Source: Dehalococcoidia bacterium
Lineage (GTDB): Bacteria; Chloroflexota; Dehalococcoidia; Dehalococcoidales; Fen-1064
Length of the DNA: 64,000 nucleotides
Assembly (NCBI GenBank): GCA_011170375.1
Contig: DUEV01000006.1
Coordinates: 1-64,000 of the forward strand
Reading direction: 5' to 3'
The translations under genes were made by a program, and so were the position numbers. The notes beneath the pieces are model-generated. The model was not told the DNA's origin. It worked only from the letters and a program-made list of their open reading frames with translations, and did not search any database. This document shows, piece after piece, positions 1 to 8,930 of this stretch (the stretch's first letter is position 1; each line of letters starts with the position of its first letter).

Positions 1-250
1 ATGAAGCTATTCCTTCGATCTGAAGGTTGCCAGCGGCTATAGCAACTTGCGGATTTGCCATAATCTGCTTATATTTCCTGCGGTATATACCTGTATGGCA
101 ATAAATAGTCAGACCATTAATGATTAGTCGCATTTGCCTAACGGTCACGAAATCGCCCTCTGAAGTAGCTAAAAAACCAAGGTGATATTTCTTCATCTCC
201 TCTATCATATGTTGCCTCAGATCATCGTACGGGAGTTCTATTTGACTCAT
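1..250 (-). CDS. Pyridoxamine 5'-phosphate oxidase-like (flavin/F420-binding split barrel) protein, truncated by window edge
   Basis: Minus-strand reading MSQIELPYDDLRQHMIEEMKKYHLGFLATSEGDFVTVRQMRLIINGLTIYCHTGIYRRKYKQIMANPQVAIAAGNLQIEGIAS; PPOX-like pattern; open at the left edge. Confidence 0.6.
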   Translation of the reverse strand, partial: MSQIELPYDDLRQHMIEEMKKYHLGFLATSEGDFVTVRQMRLIINGLTIYCHTGIYRRKYKQIMANPQVAIAAGNLQIEGIAS

Positions 251-288
251 ATAATTCGAACCTCCGATAGACAGATAGGGCAAAATGG

Positions 289-483
289 TTAAGGTATTGG
301 ATTATTAGAGAATTGAAGTATAAGTTGTAGCAGATCATATGTCAAAGGCAATAAATATAGCAGTTCTTCCAGTGAGTACACATCGGGATGTTTGTCCAGC
401 AATGCGTACGATTGTCTAATACCGTTTACGTTTTCGATGAAGCGGGAGAACGCGACTACCTGTGATGTAGGATAAGTTAATTA
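289..483 (-). pseudogene. Remnant C-terminal coding fragment (…YPTSQVVAFSRFIENVNGIRQSYALLDKHPDVYSLEELLYLLPLTYDLLQLILQ…)
   Basis: Open minus-strand frame with no plausible start and an upstream stop; a degenerate related stretch (…NGIT*LYAWLDKHPDV) occurs near 4570-4640 on the minus strand. Confidence 0.3.
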
Positions 484-670
484 AAGTGAGGTTGACAAAG
501 GATAGGTCAGCAATGTAGTATGCGGCTGGATTTATATCCTGAGTAGGCATCTTTACACTTAGCTTAGGGGGGCTTTGAAGCAATGCCTGTATTTGGCCAC
601 TTGGGTAGTGCCTAGCCAATAGTGAAACCGACCTTGAATGGTCGGTTTCATGCTGTTAAGGGAGGTTATT

Positions 671-3600
671 ATGAATATGAAAAGGATACTTGCCATAGTA
701 TTAGCAGTAATACTGACTGTCGTTGGGCTGACTAGTGCTATCTACGCCCAACCACAACCCGAAAATGCTGTAGGTCTTTCATTTGGGACCCACGCTATTT
801 ACTTTGCCCCCGGTAATACCTTCAGCAACCAGGAAGTCCCCGGTCAGCGTCATTGGACCACCGAATTAACTAATGGACTCAGTGACCCCGGAAGTGTTAT
901 CCCGAATGCTACGGTTGGACTTAGTTCCGGATTAGAGTTCGATTTCATCCAAGAGGAGAACTTGGAAATCGAAGGGCCGCCATTATATCAATGGTCTTAT
1001 ACTGAAATAACACCCGGAGGGCATGCTAAAGCCGAAGCAAGTTTCAAGGGTTCTGATCATGCCCCTTTATATTTTAAGCCTGGATTCGATGTATCTCGTA
1101 CCTTCGAACCGACCAGATTCGACGGGTCTGACACCCGGCCCCTTGTTATAGTGGTAACGCCGCAGGACGAAGGACTTCCAGAGTTTGGAATCGAGATTAG
1201 AATACCGCAGGACAATCCAGAGCTTGCATTTATAGAAAGTTGGGACGGACCACCGAGTGAATATCACCTCTCTCCGGACGGGCAGATGCTCAGTATTCGG
1301 GAACTCGATCCGCAATCCAGCGAAACCTTTGTCTACAACATAGCAATCACTGTAAATCCAGACCCTTATCCAGTGGAAATACTTCCTAGCGTAAGTGTCC
1401 AGACCCGAATCGGCCCTGGCAGTAACTACGACCCGGTTGAACCTAATAGCTCATATGTAAAAGACATAACTGATATGTGTGACACGTGCACATGGACATG
1501 GAATTTCTGGGATACAAATCCAGAAGATCCAGAAGACCCCGTCCCCGTGGAATACCCTATCAGCATCCATGAAGGGGTAAGTGGCGTTATACGCTTTGAG
1601 GGGTATTTTGTAGAACTGAGTAATAATGAGGTTGGTGTAGATTTCGGTACTATGTGGAGTCTCCATGTACCAGGTAATGAATTTACAGACGATACTGTAA
1701 TTGGGCGTGAGTGGTGGTCGTCGAACGTGTATAATATGCCGGATTGGACTGGAGAGCTCATTGATGAGTTATTAGTCGACGCAAACAGCCAAGTGGCATT
1801 CAACCGATTTGATCCATACCCGGACGTTATAGAACCGCCGGATTTTGGCTGGTACTTCGGGGACATACCGCAAGACGGTGGAATTTATGTAAGCGTGGAT
1901 AAACAACAGCCTAACATACCCGTTGATTATACACCAGGATTTGACGTTTCCCGTGAAGTGAGTCCGGCCGCGTTCTACGGACCGGGACCTCATACCCAGA
2001 CAGTAGAAATAACAATAATACCCAGACAGCCAGATTACGACCGGACGAATCTGTGGGTAGATATTCACGCAGAAGAGACTTATTTAGTAAATCCGGTAAT
2101 CCAGATGCCCGATCCCGAACAAGGTATAGAGATGAATCTCACAGAGGACGGGCATCACCTAAGTATCAACCCCCAGAGTCTCCCCCCAATTGATACACAA
2201 TGGGATATTGAAGTCACTATCGATGTAGAATTGCAACCCGGTGTACCTGGTGCTCAGTTCGCCCCCGGTGTCTCCGTGCTAACAGGTGAGGAAATATTGG
2301 GCCACAATGGGTTTGCCACCGGTAATCAGGTTTCCTACTCTCCGGACGGGATGGGCACATGGACACTAAGAGCTCAAGGTGATTATATCTGGAACTGGCA
2401 TGCAGGACGAGTACGAATTGTCGATCTCGCAATGATATCTGAGGAAATTGAAGCAAACGATGTCTTCATGTCTTTCCACACCATGTATTCCTATATTTCC
2501 CCAGACGACGAGTTTGTCAACAATGGAGTACTCGGTCAACGTCAATGGGGCACAGTCTTATCTAATCAACTAAATGACCCTCAAAGCGTTATTGAATGGG
2601 CAACGGTCAGCCTTGAGACCGGGATAGATTTTGGAAATATCAATACAGATAATCTGGATCCTATGTATAACGGTCCACCGCTTTACAGGTGGTCTTATAG
2701 CGGAATAGAACCGGGAATGAATGCACCGACATTCGTAAGTCATGAGCCTAATGATCCCTCACCGGTACCATTCGAGCCTGGTTTCAATGCATCGCGTACA
2801 GTCGATGTAACCAGATTCGATGAACCCGGGTGGCAGACCCTTGTGATAAAGGTTAAATCACAGGATGTACTCAATCCATGGTTTGCCATCAATGTTGGAA
2901 TACCGGAGAACATCTCGATTAGTGCGTCTATTGACTCTTGTTACGGGGCAACCGACTATCACATCAGCCCAGACGGACAAACACTAGGTATCTGGCAAGC
3001 TATGCCAAACCCGGCAGTAGAATATACATATACAGTACTTATCTGGGTGGAACCTGGGGAGGGTCATCCGGTGGAGATTCGGCCGTTTGTGGAAGTACAG
3101 CGTGAACTGAGCAATACTATCGAGTTTTTTGGTACATGCGATACATATTCAAATGGGGAGGCGATCGTTGAACCAGGTAAGTGGACGTGGGACATGTCAG
3201 GGGAATATCCTGTAGCCGTCGGTGAACAGGTATCCTGTAGCATACGCTGGGAACCACAATTCGAAGAGCTGATAAACGATGTTACTGTGCTCTTCCAGAA
3301 ATTCTTGACATATATACCATCTGGGAACGAATTCATAAACAATGGTGACGTACCTGGTGATATTTCTTATGCCACCCAAATAATCAATGCGCCTGATAAC
3401 ACAGGAGAGCCAGTATCTAATGCAATGATTGAGCTTGTTCCAAACGAGGCTTTCGACTATACTAAACCACCGGTACCAGGCCCTCCCTACCAGTGGCCCT
3501 TAGGATCTATTATAAATGGAGACATACGGCAGGTTTCCGTACTTAACTCTGAAGACTCCATGCCTTTCGATCCGGGTTTCAATGCTTCCTGTTCAGCTGA

Positions 3601-4480
3601 CCAGACTGTGTTTTCGCAGCCGGATATCCAGACTCTGACTATCACTGTCACTCCTCAAGAAGAGTATGTGGATATGCTGATAATCGACATTTTTGCCGGT
3701 GGCGACGACAACGTTATCCCGAAAATCCTGTCTGTCGATGGCGCGGATGATGTAATCATAGCTCAGGGCGGGCATCGTTCAATGATAGTGAAGTTGACCC
3801 CTGCCTTGGAGGAGTATACAGTTACGGCTACCATCAAGGTTATTCCTAATATGCCGCAGATTAAGTATAGGCCTACTGTCAGGATTTATGATCCAGGTTT
3901 AGACCCTAGTTCTTTTGGTGTAGGATACCAAGACTCGATTATTTACTATATGCCTGAGGTGGGTACATGGACTTGGAGCGCCGACGGACTCTATCAGTGG
4001 ACATGGCTGGAAGGTAACGCCAGAGCTGTACTCTTCCCTAGAGACTCCGCAGCTCTTATTACGGAGTTCAGTATTAGTCAAATGTCGGTCGATTTTGATG
4101 CTACGCAACCTGATGGTGACCGAATAGCCATAAGTGAAGCTTTCATTACCCTCGGCGAGGTAGCCGCCTACGACCTCTCGACAGATGATGTCATAATAAG
4201 TGTGGACGGGGTAGAAATCATTATTCCTGCCGGAGGTTTCACCCAGCAGGGAAACAAGGAAAAGTACACCTATTCGTCTCTCTCGGGTGACGAACCACCA
4301 GAGGTAACTATGAAAATCGACCTTGAATCAGGTGAGTGGAGTCTCAAAATAAGTGATATCGACGCCAGTGTGATTGACAATAGTGATGGTGTCGAAATTA
4401 CTCTCGCTATTGGAGAACTGTGTGCCGTAGAAGTAATCAACATGCATGTTGGTGGACTTACGTTTATCGCCGACCAGTAG
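671..4480 (+). CDS. Large secreted protein with four ~275-285-aa internal repeats
   Basis: RBS ggagg before ATG 671; signal peptide MNMKRILAIVLAVILTVVGLTSAIYA; repeat starts VGLSFGTHAIYFAPGNTF / VGVDFGTMWSLHVPGNEF / VFMSFHTMYSYISPDDEF / VTVLFQKFLTYIPSGNEF. The ORF-track start at 638 is probably too early. Confidence 0.85.
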   Translation: MNMKRILAIVLAVILTVVGLTSAIYAQPQPENAVGLSFGTHAIYFAPGNTFSNQEVPGQRHWTTELTNGLSDPGSVIPNATVGLSSGLEFDFIQEENLEIEGPPLYQWSYTEITPGGHAKAEASFKGSDHAPLYFKPGFDVSRTFEPTRFDGSDTRPLVIVVTPQDEGLPEFGIEIRIPQDNPELAFIESWDGPPSEYHLSPDGQMLSIRELDPQSSETFVYNIAITVNPDPYPVEILPSVSVQTRIGPGSNYDPVEPNSSYVKDITDMCDTCTWTWNFWDTNPEDPEDPVPVEYPISIHEGVSGVIRFEGYFVELSNNEVGVDFGTMWSLHVPGNEFTDDTVIGREWWSSNVYNMPDWTGELIDELLVDANSQVAFNRFDPYPDVIEPPDFGWYFGDIPQDGGIYVSVDKQQPNIPVDYTPGFDVSREVSPAAFYGPGPHTQTVEITIIPRQPDYDRTNLWVDIHAEETYLVNPVIQMPDPEQGIEMNLTEDGHHLSINPQSLPPIDTQWDIEVTIDVELQPGVPGAQFAPGVSVLTGEEILGHNGFATGNQVSYSPDGMGTWTLRAQGDYIWNWHAGRVRIVDLAMISEEIEANDVFMSFHTMYSYISPDDEFVNNGVLGQRQWGTVLSNQLNDPQSVIEWATVSLETGIDFGNINTDNLDPMYNGPPLYRWSYSGIEPGMNAPTFVSHEPNDPSPVPFEPGFNASRTVDVTRFDEPGWQTLVIKVKSQDVLNPWFAINVGIPENISISASIDSCYGATDYHISPDGQTLGIWQAMPNPAVEYTYTVLIWVEPGEGHPVEIRPFVEVQRELSNTIEFFGTCDTYSNGEAIVEPGKWTWDMSGEYPVAVGEQVSCSIRWEPQFEELINDVTVLFQKFLTYIPSGNEFINNGDVPGDISYATQIINAPDNTGEPVSNAMIELVPNEAFDYTKPPVPGPPYQWPLGSIINGDIRQVSVLNSEDSMPFDPGFNASCSADQTVFSQPDIQTLTITVTPQEEYVDMLIIDIFAGGDDNVIPKILSVDGADDVIIAQGGHRSMIVKLTPALEEYTVTATIKVIPNMPQIKYRPTVRIYDPGLDPSSFGVGYQDSIIYYMPEVGTWTWSADGLYQWTWLEGNARAVLFPRDSAALITEFSISQMSVDFDATQPDGDRIAISEAFITLGEVAAYDLSTDDVIISVDGVEIIIPAGGFTQQGNKEKYTYSSLSGDEPPEVTMKIDLESGEWSLKISDIDASVIDNSDGVEITLAIGELCAVEVINMHVGGLTFIADQ

Positions 4481-4513
4481 AAGATACCCCCAAAGCATTC
4501 TGTTGAAGTGTAG

Positions 4514-4541
4514 AGGAGGTGACGAAGATTCGCCACCTCCT
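4514..4541 (+). terminator. Hairpin terminator-like structure after the repeat protein
   Basis: aggaggtg acgaagattcgc cacctcct followed by ttgc. Confidence 0.5.
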
Positions 4542-4688
4542 TTGCATTCTTATTTACTGTAATCAAACAAACATCGGGATGTTTGTCCAGCCATGCGTAT
4601 AGCTATGTGATACCGTTTGCCTTCTACGTGGGATAACGCACTGGAAAAACGAACAATTTATAATCAGAAGAATCTCAGTAACTCGGGG

Positions 4689-5219
4689 CTATCTATCTGA
4701 CCAGCCTTTACCTTTCAGCAAACCACGTACATAGGCGGCTTGCCCGACATGCTGAAGGTTGTCGTTGATAACGCCCATCAAGCGTTCCCTAGGGGTTCTC
4801 CGGTGGGGAAATGCTGGATTGGCGAAAAGACGGTCTAGTTCGTCTTCTGATAGCTGCGTGCTAACGTATCGCCTTGTCTGCTCAAGCACAGCGTGGTGGT
4901 ATTCCATCACAGTCGCGATATCAGGTGATCGGAAAGCGATAACCTCTTCCGAACTGTGATGAACCCCTGTTTCTGTTGCGTCGGAGGAACGGTTGAATTT
5001 CAGGTACCATTTGTCCCTAGTCCAAGTCTGTTCCTCTCCGGTTAGGTCTTCAATCATCCTGTCTTGGCTGCGTGTCAGATGCCAAGCTAGCCAGCCGATG
5101 CTGTTGCAGTCGGGTCGAGGTTGCTGATTGAGGTCATCAACGGTCAGTCCCTCCAGAATCCTCTCCATTTCCTGTGATATTAAAATAAAGATGTCTTCGA
5201 TTAGTTGTTGCCACGCCAT
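4689..5219 (-). CDS. DinB/DUF664-like family protein
   Basis: 176 aa; SIGWLAWHLTRSQDRM… and …LMGVINDNLQHVGQAAYVRGLLKG match the DinB four-helix pattern with conserved His. Confidence 0.7.
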   Translation of the reverse strand: MAWQQLIEDIFILISQEMERILEGLTVDDLNQQPRPDCNSIGWLAWHLTRSQDRMIEDLTGEEQTWTRDKWYLKFNRSSDATETGVHHSSEEVIAFRSPDIATVMEYHHAVLEQTRRYVSTQLSEDELDRLFANPAFPHRRTPRERLMGVINDNLQHVGQAAYVRGLLKGKGWSDR

Positions 5220-5518
5220 GATGACCTCCTATTGAGTGTGGAATAGTGCCCTTACAATGTAAAAACAATAACACCATAAACATGGCTGGTCAAAGAGGGA
5301 GTGGAGTTATTGAACAAACATCGGGATGTTTACGTGGGTGTAAAACCTACGGTTTTTACAATATAGTTAGGCTCAAACTACAGCTAACAAGTTGGCGTTA
5401 ATTTGGCGTTAAAATGAAAATAACTGGTTGTTACTGAATAGTACTCTAGCCTCGAAACAGAAAATAGGGTGGTACCAGTTTGAAGCTAATACCACCCTTT
5501 GATACACCTAGCTCGGAA

Positions 5519-5557
5519 TTTGGAGACCGCTGCTCTACCAGACTGAGCTACACTCCT
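5519..5557 (-). pseudogene. 5' half of a tRNA-Trp(CCA) (tRNA fragment)
   Basis: Minus strand AGGAGTGTAGCTCAGTCTGGTAGAGCAGCGGTCTCCAA: acceptor 5' strand, D-arm, anticodon arm through CCA; no anticodon 3' stem or T-arm follows. Confidence 0.65.
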
Positions 5558-5635
5558 TCAAGCACCAATCTACCATAATTCACCGAGAAAATAAAGGGGG
5601 CCTATATCTACGAATAGCAGTAAATGCTTATTAGG

Positions 5636-5962
5636 CTAACTCACTTTTTCCAGTGATACCGAACAGGTACGCCAGATACCCTCGGCATCAGGCAGCCCCA
5701 GAACCATCCCCCAGAGGTCGCCGCTGCCGCCGCGGACGAAGTGCCACCAGTGGGTGAAAAGGCTCGGTATCCCCTTCGTCCGGAAGACTATCTCATCCAT
5801 CGGCCCGAAGGTCTGCACCGCCAGACCGGGCCAATCAGTGATGCCACCCGGCGCCTGGTCGATATGGACGTTTACCTCTTTATCATTCCATTCTATCTCA
5901 AGTTGCAGTTCCCATTCTCCGTCAGTACCGGGCAGGTGTGCTTTACCACGAAAAGTCTCCAT
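5636..5962 (-). CDS. Hypothetical protein, 108 aa
   Basis: METFRGKAHLPGTDGEWELQLEIEWNDKEVNVHIDQAPGG…; next to a Rieske gene on the same strand. Confidence 0.6.
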   Translation of the reverse strand: METFRGKAHLPGTDGEWELQLEIEWNDKEVNVHIDQAPGGITDWPGLAVQTFGPMDEIVFRTKGIPSLFTHWWHFVRGGSGDLWGMVLGLPDAEGIWRTCSVSLEKVS

Positions 5963-5992
5963 AGCAACCTCCTTACCAAGTATAGTAACTGG

Positions 5993-6340
5993 CTAGACCT
6001 CTATCAGTATCTCTCCGTGCTCAACCTTCACATTGTATGTCATCAGCGGTCGTGGTGACTTCAGAGCAGTCCCAATCCGGGACAATAAGCCGGACCCCTG
6101 AAGCCACTGGACGACGTTGCCATTCGTCACGTCGAACCGCGATCCGTGTCGGGGGCAGGTAACGATGGTTCCTTCCAGTCTACCCTGAGCTAGTTTTCCC
6201 CCCATGTGAGGACACCTGCCGTCCACTGCATATAGGCTATCCCCTACCCCTGCAATCAGGATTTCGTGCCCGTTAACCGTCACTTCCCTCACTACGCCGT
6301 CAGCCAGCTGATTGACCTCGCCTACCGAAACATAAGCCAT
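5993..6340 (-). CDS. Rieske [2Fe-2S] ferredoxin-like protein
   Basis: CPHMGG…CPRHGSRFD Rieske motifs; likely start MAYVSVGEVNQLADG. Confidence 0.85.
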   Translation of the reverse strand: MAYVSVGEVNQLADGVVREVTVNGHEILIAGVGDSLYAVDGRCPHMGGKLAQGRLEGTIVTCPRHGSRFDVTNGNVVQWLQGSGLLSRIGTALKSPRPLMTYNVKVEHGEILIEV

Positions 6341-6500
6341 ACAATACCCCCTGGCAAGCTGCTTGGTTTGTGGAACTCTGCTATGAACCAAGCACAACCT
6401 TCTTTTGTCCAGTCAGGTTATGCTTCCGACAGGTGTTCAAGATGGTAGACCAAATATATATACCTGTCAAGCCTTCCTGATAACACCCTTTGCATCAGGA

Positions 6501-7259
6501 CTAAGCCAGCACTTCACCGCGAACGCTAATAGTAACTTCCTTAAGAGGTATGTCTTTCCCACTGGCCTGAATCGCCTGCCGGGCCATGTGTACCAGACCG
6601 GAGCAGCAGGGGACTTCCATATGTACCACGGTCAGGCTCTTTATATCCGACTGGCTCAGGATATCGGTCAGCTTTTTCAAGTGCGCCGCGAAGTCGTCCA
6701 ACTTGGGACAGGCAATCAACAGGCTGTGGTCCCTCAAAAAGTCCTGGTGGAAACCGGCATAGGCAAAGGGAACACAGTGGGCCGCGAGCACCAGGTCAGT
6801 CCCCTGGAGGAAAGGGGCCTTCGGTGGTACCAGCGTTAACTGCACCGGCCAATGGCCGAGTAGCGACGGCTGGGGCGTACCATGCGTGGTTTCAGCTGTG
6901 GTGGTCGTGCCAAACTGGGTAACCCTAGCCCCAGGACAACCTCCCTCCTGTTCAAACTGCTCGATGTTTGATGAAGGGCAGCCACAGGCAAGAGTCTCCT
7001 CTGGCTCATGGGCAATCAGGTGCTCCTTCACCAGTTCCTCATCAAACTCCTCGGCGACCCGTTCCTCGATAGTAATCGCCCCCTGGGGGCACTCTCCGAG
7101 ACAGGCACCGAGACCGTCACAGAACTTCTCGCTAATAAGCCTTGCCTTGCCGTCCACTATCTGCAAAGCACCCTCAGCACAGGACGGGATGCATAAGCCG
7201 CACCCGTTGCACTTCTTTTCATCTATATGGACTATCTTCCTCACTGTTCTGGTTGTCAT
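6501..7259 (-). CDS. 4Fe-4S dicluster ferredoxin-type protein
   Basis: CNGCGLCIPSC…CDGLGACLGECP plus extra Cys-rich C-terminal region. Confidence 0.85.
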   Translation of the reverse strand: MTTRTVRKIVHIDEKKCNGCGLCIPSCAEGALQIVDGKARLISEKFCDGLGACLGECPQGAITIEERVAEEFDEELVKEHLIAHEPEETLACGCPSSNIEQFEQEGGCPGARVTQFGTTTTAETTHGTPQPSLLGHWPVQLTLVPPKAPFLQGTDLVLAAHCVPFAYAGFHQDFLRDHSLLIACPKLDDFAAHLKKLTDILSQSDIKSLTVVHMEVPCCSGLVHMARQAIQASGKDIPLKEVTISVRGEVLA

Positions 7260-7304
7260 CACACACCTCCACACCATTTACGGAGCGGGCAAGTTCCCTC
7301 TTAC

Positions 7305-7538
7305 CTAGTCCTCGCCCCGCAGCTCCTTCCAACGCTCTTCTCCGAGGCACTGGCGGGCGTAAGCACACCAGTCGATGCAGGAAGGCACCTTGTCCTTGTA
7401 GACCTTCTCGCCACACTTGTGACACTTCACCTTCAGCTCATCGGAGAAGATTTCCACCTCGGCGCCACAATTGGGGCATTTATGCAGCGATACCCTGAGG
7501 TTTCTCATATCCTGTCCGGGACACTTCATCGTCATCAC
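7305..7538 (-). CDS. Small zinc-ribbon/cysteine-rich protein
   Basis: CPNCGAEVEIFSDELKVKCHKCGEKV…CIDWCAYARQC. Confidence 0.7.
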   Translation of the reverse strand: MMTMKCPGQDMRNLRVSLHKCPNCGAEVEIFSDELKVKCHKCGEKVYKDKVPSCIDWCAYARQCLGEERWKELRGED

Positions 7539-7744
7539 ACTTAACTCCCCGCTATATCGCTCCCAATTTCTAAAGCATTATTGTAATAATACATCTATAT
7601 TACACCTCATACTGTAACTAATGTCATACCACGAAGTAATCACCAACGTGATAGAATACAGCATTGACAGTTTCTAGGAATCGATTTAATATTTCGCCAA
7701 CGAACCGAAGGTTAAGGGCGTGAGTACGGAGGTGAGGTACCATA

Positions 7745-7984
7745 ATGGCAGAAAAGAACGTGGTGATTTACAGCACCCCCACCTGACCCTATTGCCACCG
7801 GGCGAAAGAGTATCTTTCGCAGAAAGGTATTGCCTACACCGACTATGACCTCTCCAAGGACCGTGACAAGATCGAGGAGATGGTCGAGAAGTCCGGTCAG
7901 ATGGGTGTCCCCGTAATAATCATTGATAACAACGTTGTAATAGGGTTCAACCAGGGCAAAATAGACGAACTACTGGCCAGCTAA
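7745..7984 (+). CDS. Glutaredoxin/NrdH-like selenoprotein (UGA at codon 14 read as Sec, UPYC active site)
   Basis: RBS ggaggtgagg; MAEKNVVIYSTPT(U)PYCHRAKEYLSQKGIAYTDYDLSKDRDKIEEMVEKSGQMGVPVIIIDNNVVIGFNQGKIDELLAS*; TGA at 7784-7786 replaces the usual first Cys of CPYC; bSECIS-like hairpin follows. Confidence 0.9.
7802..7820 (+). promoter_or_regulatory. bSECIS-like stem-loop
   Basis: GCGAAAGA-GTA-TCTTTCGC, perfect 8-bp stem, loop starts with G; 23 nt between UGA and the loop G. Confidence 0.8.
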
Positions 7985-8017
7985 CTGTAGAGAGACAATG
8001 TGTTTCAGGAGGCAGCC

Positions 8018-8929
8018 ATGTATGACCTGATGATTATCGGCGGTGGGCCTGCCGGGCTGGCCGCCAGTGTGTATGCGGCGCGCAAGCAACTGAAGACACT
8101 GCTAATCAGCCAGGACATCGGTGGGCAGGTGAACTGGACATTGGGCATCGAAAACTACTTGGGCTATCAGTTCATCGAGGGGCCGGAACTGATTAGCAAG
8201 TTCCAGACACAGGTAGACCAGTTTCCCATTGACCAGAAGATCGGCGAGAAGGTCTCCCACCTCGAGGAAATAGATGGTGGCTTTGAGGCTATATCCGAGG
8301 CCGACGAGCGCTACCAGGCCAAGGTCGTCATCCTAGCCACCGGCAAGAAGCCACGAAAGTTAAACGTACCCGGTGAGGACGAGCTTACGGGCCGGGGTGT
8401 GACATACTGCGCCATCTGTGATGGCCCCATCTTTGCCGGACAGCGCGTTGCTGTCATTGGCGGGGGCAACTCAGCCTTAGAAGCCGTATTGGACACGGTA
8501 AAGATTGCCGAACACGTCGATTTGGTCTCCCTGACCCCCTTGACCGGCGATCCCATTCTGATAGACCAGCTACCCGGGGGTGATAAGCTCGCCATCTACA
8601 CGGAGCACCAGACAGAGAAAATCGAGGGTGAGATGCTGGTCGAGGGGATTCAGATAAAAGACATCAAAAGTGGCGAGGTGAAGCGGCTCGATGTTACCGG
8701 GATCTTCATCGAAATCGGCCTGATTCCAAACTCAGACGCAGTCAAGTCCCTCCTCGAACTCAACAAATCGGGGGAAGTGCCGGTAAACAACGCCTGTGAG
8801 ACGGCTTTACCAGGACTCTACGCCGCCGGAGACGTGACCGACATTCCGGAGAAACAGATAGTAGTGGCTGCCGGAGAAGGCGCTAAGGCAGCCCTTCAGG
8901 CACACCGTTACCTGCAGCGACTGGGGTAG
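8018..8929 (+). CDS. trxB: Thioredoxin reductase-like flavoprotein
   Basis: GGGPAGLAAS, CAICDG active site, GGGNSALE; immediately downstream of the Sec-glutaredoxin. Confidence 0.85.
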   Translation: MYDLMIIGGGPAGLAASVYAARKQLKTLLISQDIGGQVNWTLGIENYLGYQFIEGPELISKFQTQVDQFPIDQKIGEKVSHLEEIDGGFEAISEADERYQAKVVILATGKKPRKLNVPGEDELTGRGVTYCAICDGPIFAGQRVAVIGGGNSALEAVLDTVKIAEHVDLVSLTPLTGDPILIDQLPGGDKLAIYTEHQTEKIEGEMLVEGIQIKDIKSGEVKRLDVTGIFIEIGLIPNSDAVKSLLELNKSGEVPVNNACETALPGLYAAGDVTDIPEKQIVVAAGEGAKAALQAHRYLQRLG

Positions 8930-8930
8930 A

